From assembly GCA_050486405.1 (NCBI GenBank), contig JBJHDF010000005.1:98259-162258 (forward strand): 64,000 nucleotides of DNA, read 5' to 3'. The notes beneath the pieces were generated by a model. It saw nothing but the letters and a program-made list of their open reading frames with translations. It did no database searches and was not told the DNA's origin. Both the position numbers and the translations under genes were made by a program. Positions 1 through 8,854 of the stretch are shown here, piece after piece. How positions within the stretch are numbered: position 1 is the first letter of the stretch; every line of letters starts with the position of its first letter. The stretch comes from JBJHDF01 sp050486405. Lineage in GTDB: Bacteria; Pseudomonadota; Gammaproteobacteria; Pseudomonadales; Cellvibrionaceae.

Positions 1-554
1 AGCAGGGGAGTTTTCAGGGTCAGGGGCTTTTTCGCCTCGGGGCCCACCACCAGTTCAGTGTCCACCTCAACGTCGTCCGCCAGGGGGCGACTGGCCAGTT
101 GCGCCACCATGATCTGCAGGTCGTTCCAGTCCGGCAACTGCTCCCGGGGCACCCCCATGGCCGCCATGGGGCCGTGGTGCCCCACCTTGTCCAGTCCATC
201 CCGGGCCAACTGGTGAATCAGTTCCACGGTGGGCTCTTCCCGGGTGGCCTTGGCCGCTGGTGCTTGGTTCTTATCGCCCTTTACACCGGGGCCTTCGCTG
301 CCCACCTGTTCCTTGTCGAACTGCTTGTGGGTACCGTCACAATAGGGCGGATTAGCGGTGTGCTTGCATTGGCACAGATAGGCTTTTTCCGAGGATTCGG
401 CAGTAAAACCCCGGGGCTTGAAGCCGGTGCCGGCGTGGGAACCGTCGCAAAAGGGCTGGTCGGCCGAGCGGCCACAGACGCAGAAGTAGTACTCCTCGCC
501 CTTTTTCAGTTCCACGGCGACGGGTTTGTTATCGGCGATGACGGGTTTGCTCAT
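1..554 (-). CDS. CDGSH iron-sulfur / glutamate synthase-like fusion protein (5' part only)
   Basis: The gene runs off the left edge; 184 codons are visible. The N-terminus carries two CDGSH-type iron-sulfur motifs, CVCGRSADQPFCDGSH (about residues 20-35) and CQCKHTANPPYCDGTH (about 57-72), which bind 2Fe-2S clusters through three Cys and one His each. A linker follows, then GHHGPMAAMGV and KKPLTLKTPL, which resemble the lead-in to the FMN-binding glutamate synthase domain. I infer a redox protein in which a CDGSH module feeds electrons to a GltB-like flavin domain; its substrate is unknown. ATG at 554 has AGGAGG six bases upstream. The gene sits just downstream of yebC, where ruvC is found in Pseudomonas. 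The CDGSH part is certain, the fusion likely. Confidence 0.82.
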   Translation of the reverse strand, partial: MSKPVIADNKPVAVELKKGEEYYFCVCGRSADQPFCDGSHAGTGFKPRGFTAESSEKAYLCQCKHTANPPYCDGTHKQFDKEQVGSEGPGVKGDKNQAPAAKATREEPTVELIHQLARDGLDKVGHHGPMAAMGVPREQLPDWNDLQIMVAQLASRPLADDVEVDTELVVGPEAKKPLTLKTPL

Positions 555-626
555 GGGGCCCTCCTGGAAGTGGGACGCGGTAACGCGGATCAGCCCTGAG
601 GGTACCCTGATGGGTGGTTTGGCTCA

Positions 627-646
627 AGCCGGGGTTTGCCCCGGCT
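627..646 (-). terminator. Hairpin at the 3' end of the aspS-yebC operon
   Basis: A perfect 8-bp stem (AGCCGGGG/CCCCGGCT) with a TTTG loop lies 4 bases beyond the yebC stop codon. No T-run follows on the minus strand, so it may be a weak terminator or an mRNA 3'-end stabiliser. Confidence 0.5.
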
Positions 647-650
647 GCAA

Positions 651-1397
651 TCAGGCGTTGAGCTGTTCCATCACCGCGTCGGGGATGTCGGCGTTGGAAT
701 ACACGTTTTGCACGTCGTCCAGGTCTTCGAGCATATCGACCAGCGCCATGACCTTTTCGGCACCTTCCTGGTCCAGCTCGATGGTGGTGGAGGGTTTCAT
801 GATGATTTCGGCATTGTCCGGCTCGAAGCCGGCGCTGACCAGGGCGTCCTTTACCGCAAAGTATTCCTCGAACGGCGTCAGCACGTCGAAGGAACCGTCG
901 CTGTTGGTAACCACGTCCTCGGCGCCGGCTTCGAGGGCAGCTTCCAGCAGTTTTTCCTCGTCCACACCGGGGCCGAAGCTGATCTGTCCCATTCTGGCGA
1001 ACAGGTAGGCCACGGAACCGTCGGTGCCCAGATTGCCGCCGCGCTTGCTGAAGGCGTGGCGCACTTCGGCCACGGTGCGGTTTTTGTTGTCGGTCATGCA
1101 TTCCACGAGAATTGCCACGCCATTGGCGCCATAGCCTTCGTAGGTGCACTCTTCGTAGTTGTCGGCGTCACCGGCACCGGCACCGCGGGCAATGGCCTTT
1201 TCAATGGTGTCCTTTTTCATGTTGACACCCAGCGCCTTGTCGATAGCCGTGCGCAGGCGCGGGTTGTCTTCGGGGCTGGCGCCGCCCTTGGCGGCTACGG
1301 TCAGTTCGCGGATCAGTTTCGTGAACATCTGACCGCGTTTGGCGTCCTGGGCTGCCTTGCGGTGTTTGATGTTTGCCCATTTACTGTGGCCGGCCAT
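651..1397 (-). CDS. yebC: YebC/PmpR family regulatory protein
   Basis: 248 aa, the usual length for the YebC/TACO1 family. The N-terminus MAGHSKWANIKHRKAAQDAK and the segment KALGVNMKKDTIEKAIARG are family hallmarks. Members act as DNA-binding regulators or as translation factors that help ribosomes through stall-prone stretches, and the acidic C-terminal half fits either role. ATG at 1397 has GAGGAG upstream, and this ribosome site overlaps the end of aspS 12 bases away, so the two genes are cotranscribed and probably translationally coupled. In Pseudomonas and E. coli yebC is followed by ruvC; here ruvC is absent and a CDGSH/glutamate-synthase-like gene takes the place. Confidence 0.95.
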   Translation of the reverse strand: MAGHSKWANIKHRKAAQDAKRGQMFTKLIRELTVAAKGGASPEDNPRLRTAIDKALGVNMKKDTIEKAIARGAGAGDADNYEECTYEGYGANGVAILVECMTDNKNRTVAEVRHAFSKRGGNLGTDGSVAYLFARMGQISFGPGVDEEKLLEAALEAGAEDVVTNSDGSFDVLTPFEEYFAVKDALVSAGFEPDNAEIIMKPSTTIELDQEGAEKVMALVDMLEDLDDVQNVYSNADIPDAVMEQLNA

Positions 1398-1409
1398 ACA
1401 ACTCGCTCC

Positions 1410-3179
1410 TCAGGATTCCTTCTTGCGCAAACGGATGTGCAGCTCGCGCAGTTGCAGTTCATTGACGCCGCCGGGGGCGTCGGTCATGACGCAGGCGGCG
1501 CTCTGGGTTTTGGGGAAGGCGATAACGTCGCGGATGGAACCGGCGCCCACCATCAGCATGATCAGCCGGTCCAGACCGAAGGCGAGGCCGCCGTGGGGCG
1601 GCGCGCCGTACTTGAGCGCGTCGAGCAGAAAACCGAATTTTTCCCGCTGTTCGGCGTCGTCGATGCCGAGAATACCGAACACCGTTTGCTGCATTTTCTG
1701 GTTGTGAATACGCACGGAACCGCCACCCAGTTCGGTGCCATTGAGCACCATATCGTAGGCCCGGGACAGGGCACTGCCGGGGTCAGCCTTGAGTTCATCG
1801 GCGGAACAGGACGGCGCGGTAAACGGATGGTGCAGTGCCATCCACTGGCCGTTGTCGTCTTCTTCGAACATGGGGAAATCCACCACCCAGAGCGGCGCCC
1901 ATTCGGCGGTGTAGAGATCGAGGTCTTCGCCGAGTTTGCAGCGCAGGGCACCCAGGGCTTCGCTGACCACACTGGCCTTGTCGGCGCCGAAGAAAATCAG
2001 GTCGCCGTTCTCGGCCTCCAGACGTTCCAGCAAGGCGCTGCGCACGTCGTTGGGCAGGAACTTGACGATGGGCGACTGCAGGCCGTTTTCCACATCACTG
2101 CGGTCGTTGACCTTGATATAGGCCAGCCCCTTGGCGCCGTAGATGCCGACAAAACCGGTGTAGTCGTCGATCTGCTTGCGCGTGAGCTTGTCGTTGCCGC
2201 CGGGCACTTTCAGGGCGGTAACGCGACCCTTGGGATCCTTGGCGGGGCCGGAGAAAACCTTGAAGTCCACTTCGGTCATCAGATCCTTGACGTCCACCAG
2301 CTCCAGGGGAATGCGCAGGTCCGGCTTGTCGGAGCCGTAGCGGGCCATGGCATCGGCGTAGCTCATGCGCGGAAACTCGCCCAGATCCACGCCCTTGAGG
2401 TCGCGGAAGACGGTGCGGATCATGTCTTCGGTCACCGCCATGATCTGCTCTTCGTTCATGAAGGCGGTTTCGATATCGATCTGGGTAAACTCGGGCTGCC
2501 GGTCGGCGCGCAGGTCTTCGTCGCGAAAGCACTTGGCGATCTGATAGTAGCGATCGAAGCCGGACACCATCAGCAACTGCTTGAACAACTGGGGCGACTG
2601 GGGCAGCGCGAAAAACTTGCCGTCGTGGGTGCGCGAGGGCACCAGATAGTCACGGGCACCCTCGGGGGTGGCGCGGGTGAGAATGGGGGTTTCGATATCG
2701 AGAAAGCCGTGTTCGTCCAGAAAGTTGCGCACGGCGCTGGTGACCCTGGAGCGAAAGCGCAGGTTGCGCTGCATCTCGCTGCGGCGCAGGTCCATGTAGC
2801 GGTATTTCAGACGCACGTCTTCGCCCACCGAGTGGTGGGAATCCAGCGGGAAGGGGGGCGTTTCGGCTTCGTTGAGTATGGTCAGGCCGGTGCCGTAGAC
2901 TTCGATTTCACCGGTGGGCATATTGGGGTTGACCGTCTCCTGCGTCCGGGCGCGCACCCGGCCGGTGACCTGCAGTACGTATTCACTGCGCACCTTGTCG
3001 GCCAGGGCAAAATTGTCCTTGGCGTCCGGGTCGAACACCACCTGAACCACGCCTTCGCGGTCGCGCAGGTCGATAAAAATCACCCCGCCGTGATCCCGGC
3101 GGCGGTCTACCCAGCCACACAGGGTGACTTCACGATCGATTGCGGCTGCCGTCAGGGCGCCGCCGTATTCACTGCGCAT
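1410..3179 (-). CDS. aspS: Aspartyl-tRNA synthetase, probably non-discriminating (Asp/Asn)
   Basis: 589 aa, the bacterial class IIb AspRS length with the GAD insertion. It shows the N-terminal OB-fold anticodon domain (about 1-105), motif 2 around FRDEDLRADRQPEFTQ, and motif 3 GLAFGLDRLIMLM near the C-terminus. It attaches Asp to tRNA-Asp. The OB-fold reads RRRDHGG, with His30 matching His31 of the P. aeruginosa enzyme; E. coli, which is strict for tRNA-Asp, has RRRDLGS. That His is tied to charging both tRNA-Asp and tRNA-Asn, and gatCAB is also in this window, so I infer a non-discriminating enzyme. ATG at 3179 has AGGA upstream. It lies between fmdB and yebC in one operon. Confidence 0.96.
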   Translation of the reverse strand: MRSEYGGALTAAAIDREVTLCGWVDRRRDHGGVIFIDLRDREGVVQVVFDPDAKDNFALADKVRSEYVLQVTGRVRARTQETVNPNMPTGEIEVYGTGLTILNEAETPPFPLDSHHSVGEDVRLKYRYMDLRRSEMQRNLRFRSRVTSAVRNFLDEHGFLDIETPILTRATPEGARDYLVPSRTHDGKFFALPQSPQLFKQLLMVSGFDRYYQIAKCFRDEDLRADRQPEFTQIDIETAFMNEEQIMAVTEDMIRTVFRDLKGVDLGEFPRMSYADAMARYGSDKPDLRIPLELVDVKDLMTEVDFKVFSGPAKDPKGRVTALKVPGGNDKLTRKQIDDYTGFVGIYGAKGLAYIKVNDRSDVENGLQSPIVKFLPNDVRSALLERLEAENGDLIFFGADKASVVSEALGALRCKLGEDLDLYTAEWAPLWVVDFPMFEEDDNGQWMALHHPFTAPSCSADELKADPGSALSRAYDMVLNGTELGGGSVRIHNQKMQQTVFGILGIDDAEQREKFGFLLDALKYGAPPHGGLAFGLDRLIMLMVGAGSIRDVIAFPKTQSAACVMTDAPGGVNELQLRELHIRLRKKES

Positions 3180-3207
3180 GGTGCAATCCTGTTTATCAAT
3201 TCTTTAA

Positions 3208-3540
3208 TTACGCCGCCTTACCCGATGATTTGGGTTTTTCGGTTTTGCTCTCTGTTTTTGTTGCGGCCTTTTCGGTCTTTTTGTCCGGCGTTTCAGACTT
3301 GGTTTCTTTAGTGTCTTTGGCTTCCTTGCTGCCCTCGCCGGCCAGGTTTTTCTTGTTGTTGGCCTTGAAGTCGGTTTCGTACCAACCGCCGCCCTTGAGG
3401 CGAAAGGCGGCTGCCGAGACTTTTTTTACCAGCGTCGCTTCACCGCAGGCGGGGCAGTCAACCAGCGGGGCGTCGCTCATTTTTTGCAGCGCCTCCAGCT
3501 CGTGGCCGCAGGCCTGGCACCGATATTCGTAAAAAGGCAT
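3208..3540 (-). CDS. FmdB-family zinc-ribbon protein with a long charged tail
   Basis: 110 aa. The N-terminus MPFYEYRCQACGHE and the later CPACG give four cysteines (Cys8, Cys11, Cys29, Cys32), the zinc ribbon of the FmdB regulatory family. Residues from about 60 to the end form a low-complexity Lys/Glu/Thr/Ser tail, probably disordered. The family occurs directly upstream of aspS in many gammaproteobacteria, as here with a 28-base gap, but its molecular role is not settled. It is the first gene of the fmdB-aspS-yebC operon and has a good sigma-70 promoter upstream. Confidence 0.9.
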   Translation of the reverse strand: MPFYEYRCQACGHELEALQKMSDAPLVDCPACGEATLVKKVSAAAFRLKGGGWYETDFKANNKKNLAGEGSKEAKDTKETKSETPDKKTEKAATKTESKTEKPKSSGKAA

Positions 3541-3600
3541 GCTCTAAAACCTCCATACAAAAACAAACCGGCAACTGGCCGGGCCCGCAAAAGGCGGCGA

Positions 3601-3630
3601 ATTATAACCCAGTGGGGAGGCTTCGCCCAA
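3601..3630 (-). promoter_or_regulatory. Sigma-70 promoter for fmdB-aspS-yebC
   Basis: On the minus strand TTGGGC and TATAAT are separated by 18 bases. The -10 is a perfect consensus and the -35 matches four of six. Transcription would start near 3595, giving a leader of about 55 bases before the fmdB ATG at 3540. It lies in the gap after hisD. Confidence 0.65.
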
Positions 3631-3641
3631 GTGGGTGAATA

Positions 3642-4948
<1,307 letters not shown>

Positions 4949-4952
<4 letters not shown>

Positions 4953-5599
4953 GACGGATCTCTTTGTCTGGCGTTGACCGCCGTTTCGATGGCGTCGATC
5001 AGGGCCTGAATGCGCACATGCTTCATTTTCATGGAGGCCTTGTTGACGATCAAGCGGGAGCTGATGTCGGCGATGTGCTCCCGTGGCTCCAGGCCGTTGG
5101 CGCGCAGAGTGTTGCCGGTGTCCACCACGTCCACGATCTCGTCGGCCAGTTCCATGATGGGGGCCAGTTCCATGGCGCCGTAGAGTTTGATGATATCCGT
5201 CTGCCGGCCGCAGGAGGCGTAGTACTGCTTGGCGACGCTGACATATTTGGTGGCCACACGGATGCGGCCGTTGGCCGGCGCCTGCCCCGCCACGCCGGCG
5301 GTCATCAGGCGACAGCAGGCGATGCGCAGGTCCAGAGGCTCGTAGAGTCCGTCGGCGCCGTTTTCCATCAGGGTATCCTTGCCGGACACCCCCATGTCCG
5401 CCGCGCCGAACTGCACATAGGTGGGCACGTCGGCACCGCGCAGAATCAGCAGGCGCACGCCCGGCTGGCTGGTCTCGAACACCAGCTTGCGGCTTTTGTG
5501 AATATCCTCGAGCGGTGTCACGCCGGCCGCCGCCAGCAGAGGCAGTGTCTCTTCCAGGATACGGCCCTTGGTCAGGGCCAGCGTCAGCATCTCGTTCAT
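4949..5599 (-). CDS. hisG: ATP phosphoribosyltransferase, short form
   Basis: 216 aa from this start, the length of the short-form enzyme that works with the regulatory subunit HisZ. It joins ATP and PRPP in the first committed step of histidine synthesis. LALTKGRILEETLPLL at the N-terminus, GAADMGVSGKDTLME and the PRPP-binding region VDTGNTLRANGLEP are clear. There are three close ATGs. The one at 5611 overlaps the murA stop as ATGA but has GGGAGA directly against it; the one at 5599 has that GGGAGA 12 bases away; the one at 5590 gives the conserved beginning MLTLALTKGR. I chose 5599. hisZ is not in the window. Confidence 0.94.
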
Positions 5600-5607
5600 T
5601 GCGTCAA

Positions 5608-6888
5608 TCATTCTCCCGAGCGGCCGGGCACGCGGCGAATATTTGCACCCAGCGCCTGCAGTTTTTCCTCGATACACTCGTAGCCCCGGTCAATGTGGTA
5701 GATGCGATCCACCAGGGTCGAGCCCTCTGCCACCAGACCGGCGATCACCAGGCTGGCGGAGGCGCGCAGATCCGAGGCCATCACCGGCGCACCCTTGAGC
5801 ATGTCCACACCCTTGATCATGGCGGTGTTGCCCTCCAGGGTAATGCGCGCGCCCATGCGGTTGAGTTCGTGCACCTGGATCAGGCGGTTTTCAAAAATGG
5901 TTTCCACCACCGAACTGGTGCCCTCGGCCACGGCATTGAGGGCGGTCAACTGCGCCTGCATGTCCGTGGGAAAGGCCGGATAGGGCGCAGTGCGCAGGCT
6001 CACTGCCCGGGGCCGGTTGCCCTTCATGTCCAGCTCGATCCAGTTGTCGCCGGTGTCGATATGGGCGCCGGCTTCCTCCAGTTTGAGCAGCACCGCCTCA
6101 AGAATATCCTCCCGGGTATTTTTCAGCCGTACCCGGCCCCGGGTGGCCGCCGCCGCCACCAGATAGGTGCCGGTTTCGATACGGTCCGGCATGATGTTGT
6201 AGACACAGCCGCCGAGCCTTTCCACACCGCGAATGGTCAGGGTGGCAGTGCCTATGCCTTCGATGTCGGCGCCCATGGCCACCAGACAGCGGGCCAGATC
6301 CACCACTTCCGGTTCCCGGGCGGCGTTTTCCAGCACCGTTTTGCCGTCGGCCAGCACCGCCGCCATCAGCAGGTTTTCGGTGCCGCCCACGGTGACCACA
6401 TCCATCAGGATATGGGCGCCCTTGAGACGCCCGTCGCTGCGCGCCTTGATATAGCCCTCTTCCACGTCAATCCTGGCGCCCATGGCTTCCAGGCCCCGCA
6501 GGTGGATATCCACCGGCCGACTGCCGATGGCGCAGCCGCCGGGGAAGGACACGTTGGCCACACCGTGCCGGGCCAGCAGCGGCCCCAGTACCAGAATGGA
6601 GGCACGCATGGTCTTCACCAGGTCATAGGGCGCGGTGAAGTCGTCGATGGCATTGGCGTCCACTTCCACGGACATTTTCTCGTCAATGGTCACCCCCACG
6701 CCCATGCAGCGCAGCAGCGCCAGCATGGTGGTGATATCGTTCAGGTGCGGCATATTGCCCACGTGCATGGGGCTATCGGCCAGCAGCGTGGCGGCCAGAA
6801 TGGGCAGCGCGGAGTTCTTGGAGCCGGATACTCGGATTTCGCCGCTGAGCGGCCCGGCGCTGGTTATCAGCAATTTGTCCATTGGCAT
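5608..6888 (-). CDS. murA: UDP-N-acetylglucosamine 1-carboxyvinyltransferase
   Basis: 426 aa, standard length. It transfers enolpyruvate from PEP to UDP-GlcNAc, the first committed step of peptidoglycan synthesis in the cytoplasm. SGSKNSALPI gives the Lys24-Asn25 pair, and PGGCAIGSRP carries Cys119, the residue that fosfomycin alkylates. A Cys rather than Asp here predicts the normal fosfomycin-sensitive active site. It starts one base after the ibaG stop, and its own stop overlaps a possible hisG start as ATGA, so ibaG-murA-hisG-hisD form a tightly packed operon. Confidence 0.97.
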   Translation of the reverse strand: MPMDKLLITSAGPLSGEIRVSGSKNSALPILAATLLADSPMHVGNMPHLNDITTMLALLRCMGVGVTIDEKMSVEVDANAIDDFTAPYDLVKTMRASILVLGPLLARHGVANVSFPGGCAIGSRPVDIHLRGLEAMGARIDVEEGYIKARSDGRLKGAHILMDVVTVGGTENLLMAAVLADGKTVLENAAREPEVVDLARCLVAMGADIEGIGTATLTIRGVERLGGCVYNIMPDRIETGTYLVAAAATRGRVRLKNTREDILEAVLLKLEEAGAHIDTGDNWIELDMKGNRPRAVSLRTAPYPAFPTDMQAQLTALNAVAEGTSSVVETIFENRLIQVHELNRMGARITLEGNTAMIKGVDMLKGAPVMASDLRASASLVIAGLVAEGSTLVDRIYHIDRGYECIEEKLQALGANIRRVPGRSGE

Positions 6889-6889
6889 C

Positions 6890-7129
6890 TTACTGCTGAG
6901 CCTGCCACTCGTCGGGGGTGAGGGTTTTCATGTGCACGGCGTGAATGGCGCCACTGGCGATCTGCCGGGCCAGGGCGGCGTAGACCTTCTGCTGGCGCTT
7001 GACGGCCGACAGTTCATTGAAGGCGTCACTGACCACCACCAGGCTCACGTGGTTGCCGTCGATACCCACCTGGACCTGACTGCCGGGCAGGCTCTGCTCA
7101 ACGAGAGCGGCGATTTCTTGGGTTTGCAT
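6890..7129 (-). CDS. ibaG: BolA-family protein IbaG
   Basis: 79 aa, starting MQTQEIAALVEQ. It has the small BolA fold with the conserved VVVSDAFNELSAVKRQQKVY segment and a single His near HAVHMKTLTPDEW. BolA/IbaG proteins bind [2Fe-2S] clusters together with monothiol glutaredoxins; IbaG links iron-sulfur and envelope functions. Its place directly upstream of murA and downstream of mla genes is the classic position (yrbA in E. coli). Longer in-frame starts upstream lie in the intergenic hairpin region and are not convincing. Confidence 0.93.
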   Translation of the reverse strand: MQTQEIAALVEQSLPGSQVQVGIDGNHVSLVVVSDAFNELSAVKRQQKVYAALARQIASGAIHAVHMKTLTPDEWQAQQ

Positions 7130-7210
7130 AACGCGGGAATTCCTCTGCGGGCACCGCAGCCAGGCGGCGGCACCGGATTCGAGTCGGGTTTGGGAGGGAA
7201 TCTTACCGGA

Positions 7211-7320
7211 ATGCGCCGGATGGCGCATCCCCGCAAGGGTGAGAAGCCATCTCGTAAACGTAGCGAGTGCGGCTGGCGGTGGGCGCCGCCAACCGTGCAT
7301 GCAGCAGTTTACGAGATGGC
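7211..7320. repeat. Nested hairpins between mlaC and ibaG
   Basis: Three inverted repeats sit in this 193-base gap. ATGCGCC/GGCGCAT with a 4-base loop is at 7211-7228. A perfect 14-bp pair GCCATCTCGTAAAC/GTTTACGAGATGGC is at 7246-7259 and 7307-7320. Inside its 47-base loop an 8-bp pair GGCTGGCG/CGCCAACC has one G-T mismatch. No T-run follows on the minus strand, so a simple terminator is unlikely. A REP-like mobile palindrome or an mRNA-stability element that separates mlaC from ibaG expression would fit. Confidence 0.7.
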
Positions 7321-7322
7321 GT

Positions 7323-7952
7323 CTAGTTGTCGGACAGCCAGTGGGCAATCACCTGATCCAGGTCACCGTCGTGCTGGCGCATGGCCTGGGCGAACTGACT
7401 GCGAAAGGTGCGGCCCAGATTGACGCCGTCGAGCATGACGTTGAGCAGTTGCCACTGGCCGTCGCGGTTACGACCCATGGTGTAGGACAGGCGATAAGTC
7501 TTGCCGCCGTCTTTCACCTCCTGGTGTACCACCACCCGGCGACTGTCGCCGGGGTCTTCATCCGGCGGCAAGACCCGGATCGGGTGGTCCACATAGCTTT
7601 CGATACCCCGGGCATAGCTCTTCACCAGCCCTTCCTTAAAGACCCGACCGAAGGCCTGCATCTGCTCACGACTGGCCTCCTCCGCGTGGTCGCCCATTAC
7701 CGTGCGGGCAATCCAACCGAAATGCACCACCGGTTCGAGTACCTCGGTAACGGCCTTATAGAAACCCTCGGAATCGGTCTTGCCCTTGTGCTCGCGCACT
7801 ACCTGAAGCAGCGTTTCGGTGGTCTGCTCGACAATATCGTGCGGACCAAGTGCCTTCTCTTCGGTGGCGAATGCCTGGGATGACACCAGCAGCAACACTC
7901 CCAACACCGTCAACCAGTTGAAACTGGCCACGGTTTTCGTAAGAAACCTCAT
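7323..7952 (-). CDS. mlaC: MlaC-family phospholipid-binding protein, second copy of a tandem pair
   Basis: 209 aa from ATG at 7952 (GGGAG 10 bases upstream). A signal peptide with the hydrophobic stretch WLTVLGVLLLVSS ends at about residue 29. The mature part has the MlaC/Ttg2D fold signatures: YARGIESYVDHPIRVLP, YRLSYTMGRNRDGQWQLLNV and DGVNLGRTFRSQF. MlaC shuttles phospholipids across the periplasm between the outer-membrane MlaA complex and the inner-membrane MlaFEDB ABC complex. It follows a close paralogue 44 bases upstream. Normally a single mlaC sits inside mlaFEDCB; here the other subunits are not adjacent. Confidence 0.93.
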   Translation of the reverse strand: MRFLTKTVASFNWLTVLGVLLLVSSQAFATEEKALGPHDIVEQTTETLLQVVREHKGKTDSEGFYKAVTEVLEPVVHFGWIARTVMGDHAEEASREQMQAFGRVFKEGLVKSYARGIESYVDHPIRVLPPDEDPGDSRRVVVHQEVKDGGKTYRLSYTMGRNRDGQWQLLNVMLDGVNLGRTFRSQFAQAMRQHDGDLDQVIAHWLSDN

Positions 7953-7996
7953 TTGAATCAAACTCCCGTGTCTGTCAGAAAATCCGGTCACAAGTT

Positions 7997-8647
7997 TCAG
8001 GCATCGGCCAGCCAGTTGGCAATCACCTTGTCCAAGTCATCGTGCTGTCGCATGGCCTGGGCAAACTGGCTGCGAAAGGACTGGCCCAGGTTGACCCCGT
8101 CCAGCACCACGTTAATCAGCTTCCACTCCCCGGCCCGGTTGCGGGCCATGGTATAGGACAGACGGTAGACGCTGCTGCCGTCGCGCACTTCCTGGTTGAT
8201 GCTCACCCGGCGCCGGTCACCCAGTTCCTCGCTCAGAGGCAGCACCCGTACCCGGCTGTCCACATAGCCTTCGATGCCGCGGGAGTAGGTCTTGACCAGA
8301 CTGTCCTTGAAGGTACTTTTGAAAGCCGCCATCTGTTCCGCACTGGCCTTATCGGCGTGATCGCCCATCACCACCCGGGCGATAAAGGCAAAGTCCACCA
8401 CTGGGTCCAGCACCTCGGTGACTTTGCTGTAAAAAGCCTCGGACTCGGTGTCGCCCCGATGTTCGCGTACAATGGCCAGCAGCCGATCCGTGGTCTGCTC
8501 CACCAGTTCCTGGGGTCCCGGGTTCTCATCCGCCCGCACTGTACCGGCGAAAACTGCCATCAGCGCGACAAGAGCCATCAGCGCAACGGGAGCCATCAGC
8601 GCGAGCAAGCGACCGGGATGTGCCATATTCTCTGCTAAGTTCTTCAT
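7997..8647 (-). CDS. mlaC: MlaC-family phospholipid-binding protein, first copy of a tandem pair
   Basis: 216 aa from ATG at 8647, which has AGGAG 11 bases away; ATGs at 8674 and 8626 are alternatives. The signal peptide is built from a repeated hydrophobic hexapeptide (ALMAPV, ALMALV, ALMAVF). The mature protein shares with the second copy FIARVVMGDHADKAS, YSRGIEGYVDSRVRVLP, YRLSYTMARNRAGEWKLINV and DGVNLGQSFRSQFAQAMRQH, so the pair arose by duplication and then diverged. It is a periplasmic lipid carrier as for its partner. It is the first gene of the mlaC-mlaC-ibaG-murA-hisG-hisD run and is divergent from the Ca2+/Na+ antiporter. Confidence 0.93.
   Translation of the reverse strand: MKNLAENMAHPGRLLALMAPVALMALVALMAVFAGTVRADENPGPQELVEQTTDRLLAIVREHRGDTESEAFYSKVTEVLDPVVDFAFIARVVMGDHADKASAEQMAAFKSTFKDSLVKTYSRGIEGYVDSRVRVLPLSEELGDRRRVSINQEVRDGSSVYRLSYTMARNRAGEWKLINVVLDGVNLGQSFRSQFAQAMRQHDDLDKVIANWLADA
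8556..8609 (-). repeat. Three 18-bp tandem repeats in the mlaC signal-peptide region
   Basis: GCCATCAGCGC (plus strand) recurs at 8556, 8574 and 8592, an exact 18-bp period. The units encode six residues of the signal-peptide core, so gain or loss of a unit keeps the frame and only changes the length of the hydrophobic segment. The second mlaC copy lacks it. Confidence 0.8.
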
Positions 8648-8792
8648 AACTCGGGTAAACTCCTGCACTGCCATCGGGTCTTTCAGTAGGTAAGGCGGTC
8701 AAAACTGTCCTTCACTGGCTCTGACCGGCGAAACAGGTTTTGGTGCCATTGGTTTGCCGTAACACCCTAGTCGCGGCCAAGTGTACCAACCC

Positions 8793-8806
8793 GTGGGCGC
8801 GCCCAC
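8793..8806. promoter_or_regulatory. 14-bp perfect palindrome between divergent mlaC and antiporter genes
   Basis: GTGGGCGCGCCCAC is self-complementary and lies in the roughly 200-base divergent region, 49 bases before the antiporter ATG. It could be an operator for a dimeric regulator. No clear -35/-10 pair could be picked on either strand, and GC-rich DNA makes such palindromes less rare. Confidence 0.35.
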
Positions 8807-8854
8807 CATAGCATTCGCAGTTCATCAAAACCGCCAAAGGTGCCACAAACCCCA

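Noticed and set aside
636..3311. Very long open frame on the plus strand opposite yebC and aspS
   Set aside because: It is antisense to two certain genes, has no recognisable domain, and its His/Gly/Val-rich composition is what GC-rich codon bias gives on the opposite strand.
5600..5677. Longer hisG beginning at 5677
   Set aside because: The extra residues overlap murA, match no known HisG and have no ribosome site.
5515..6921. 468-codon open frame opposite murA and hisG
   Set aside because: Antisense shadow of murA; no family similarity and no ribosome site.
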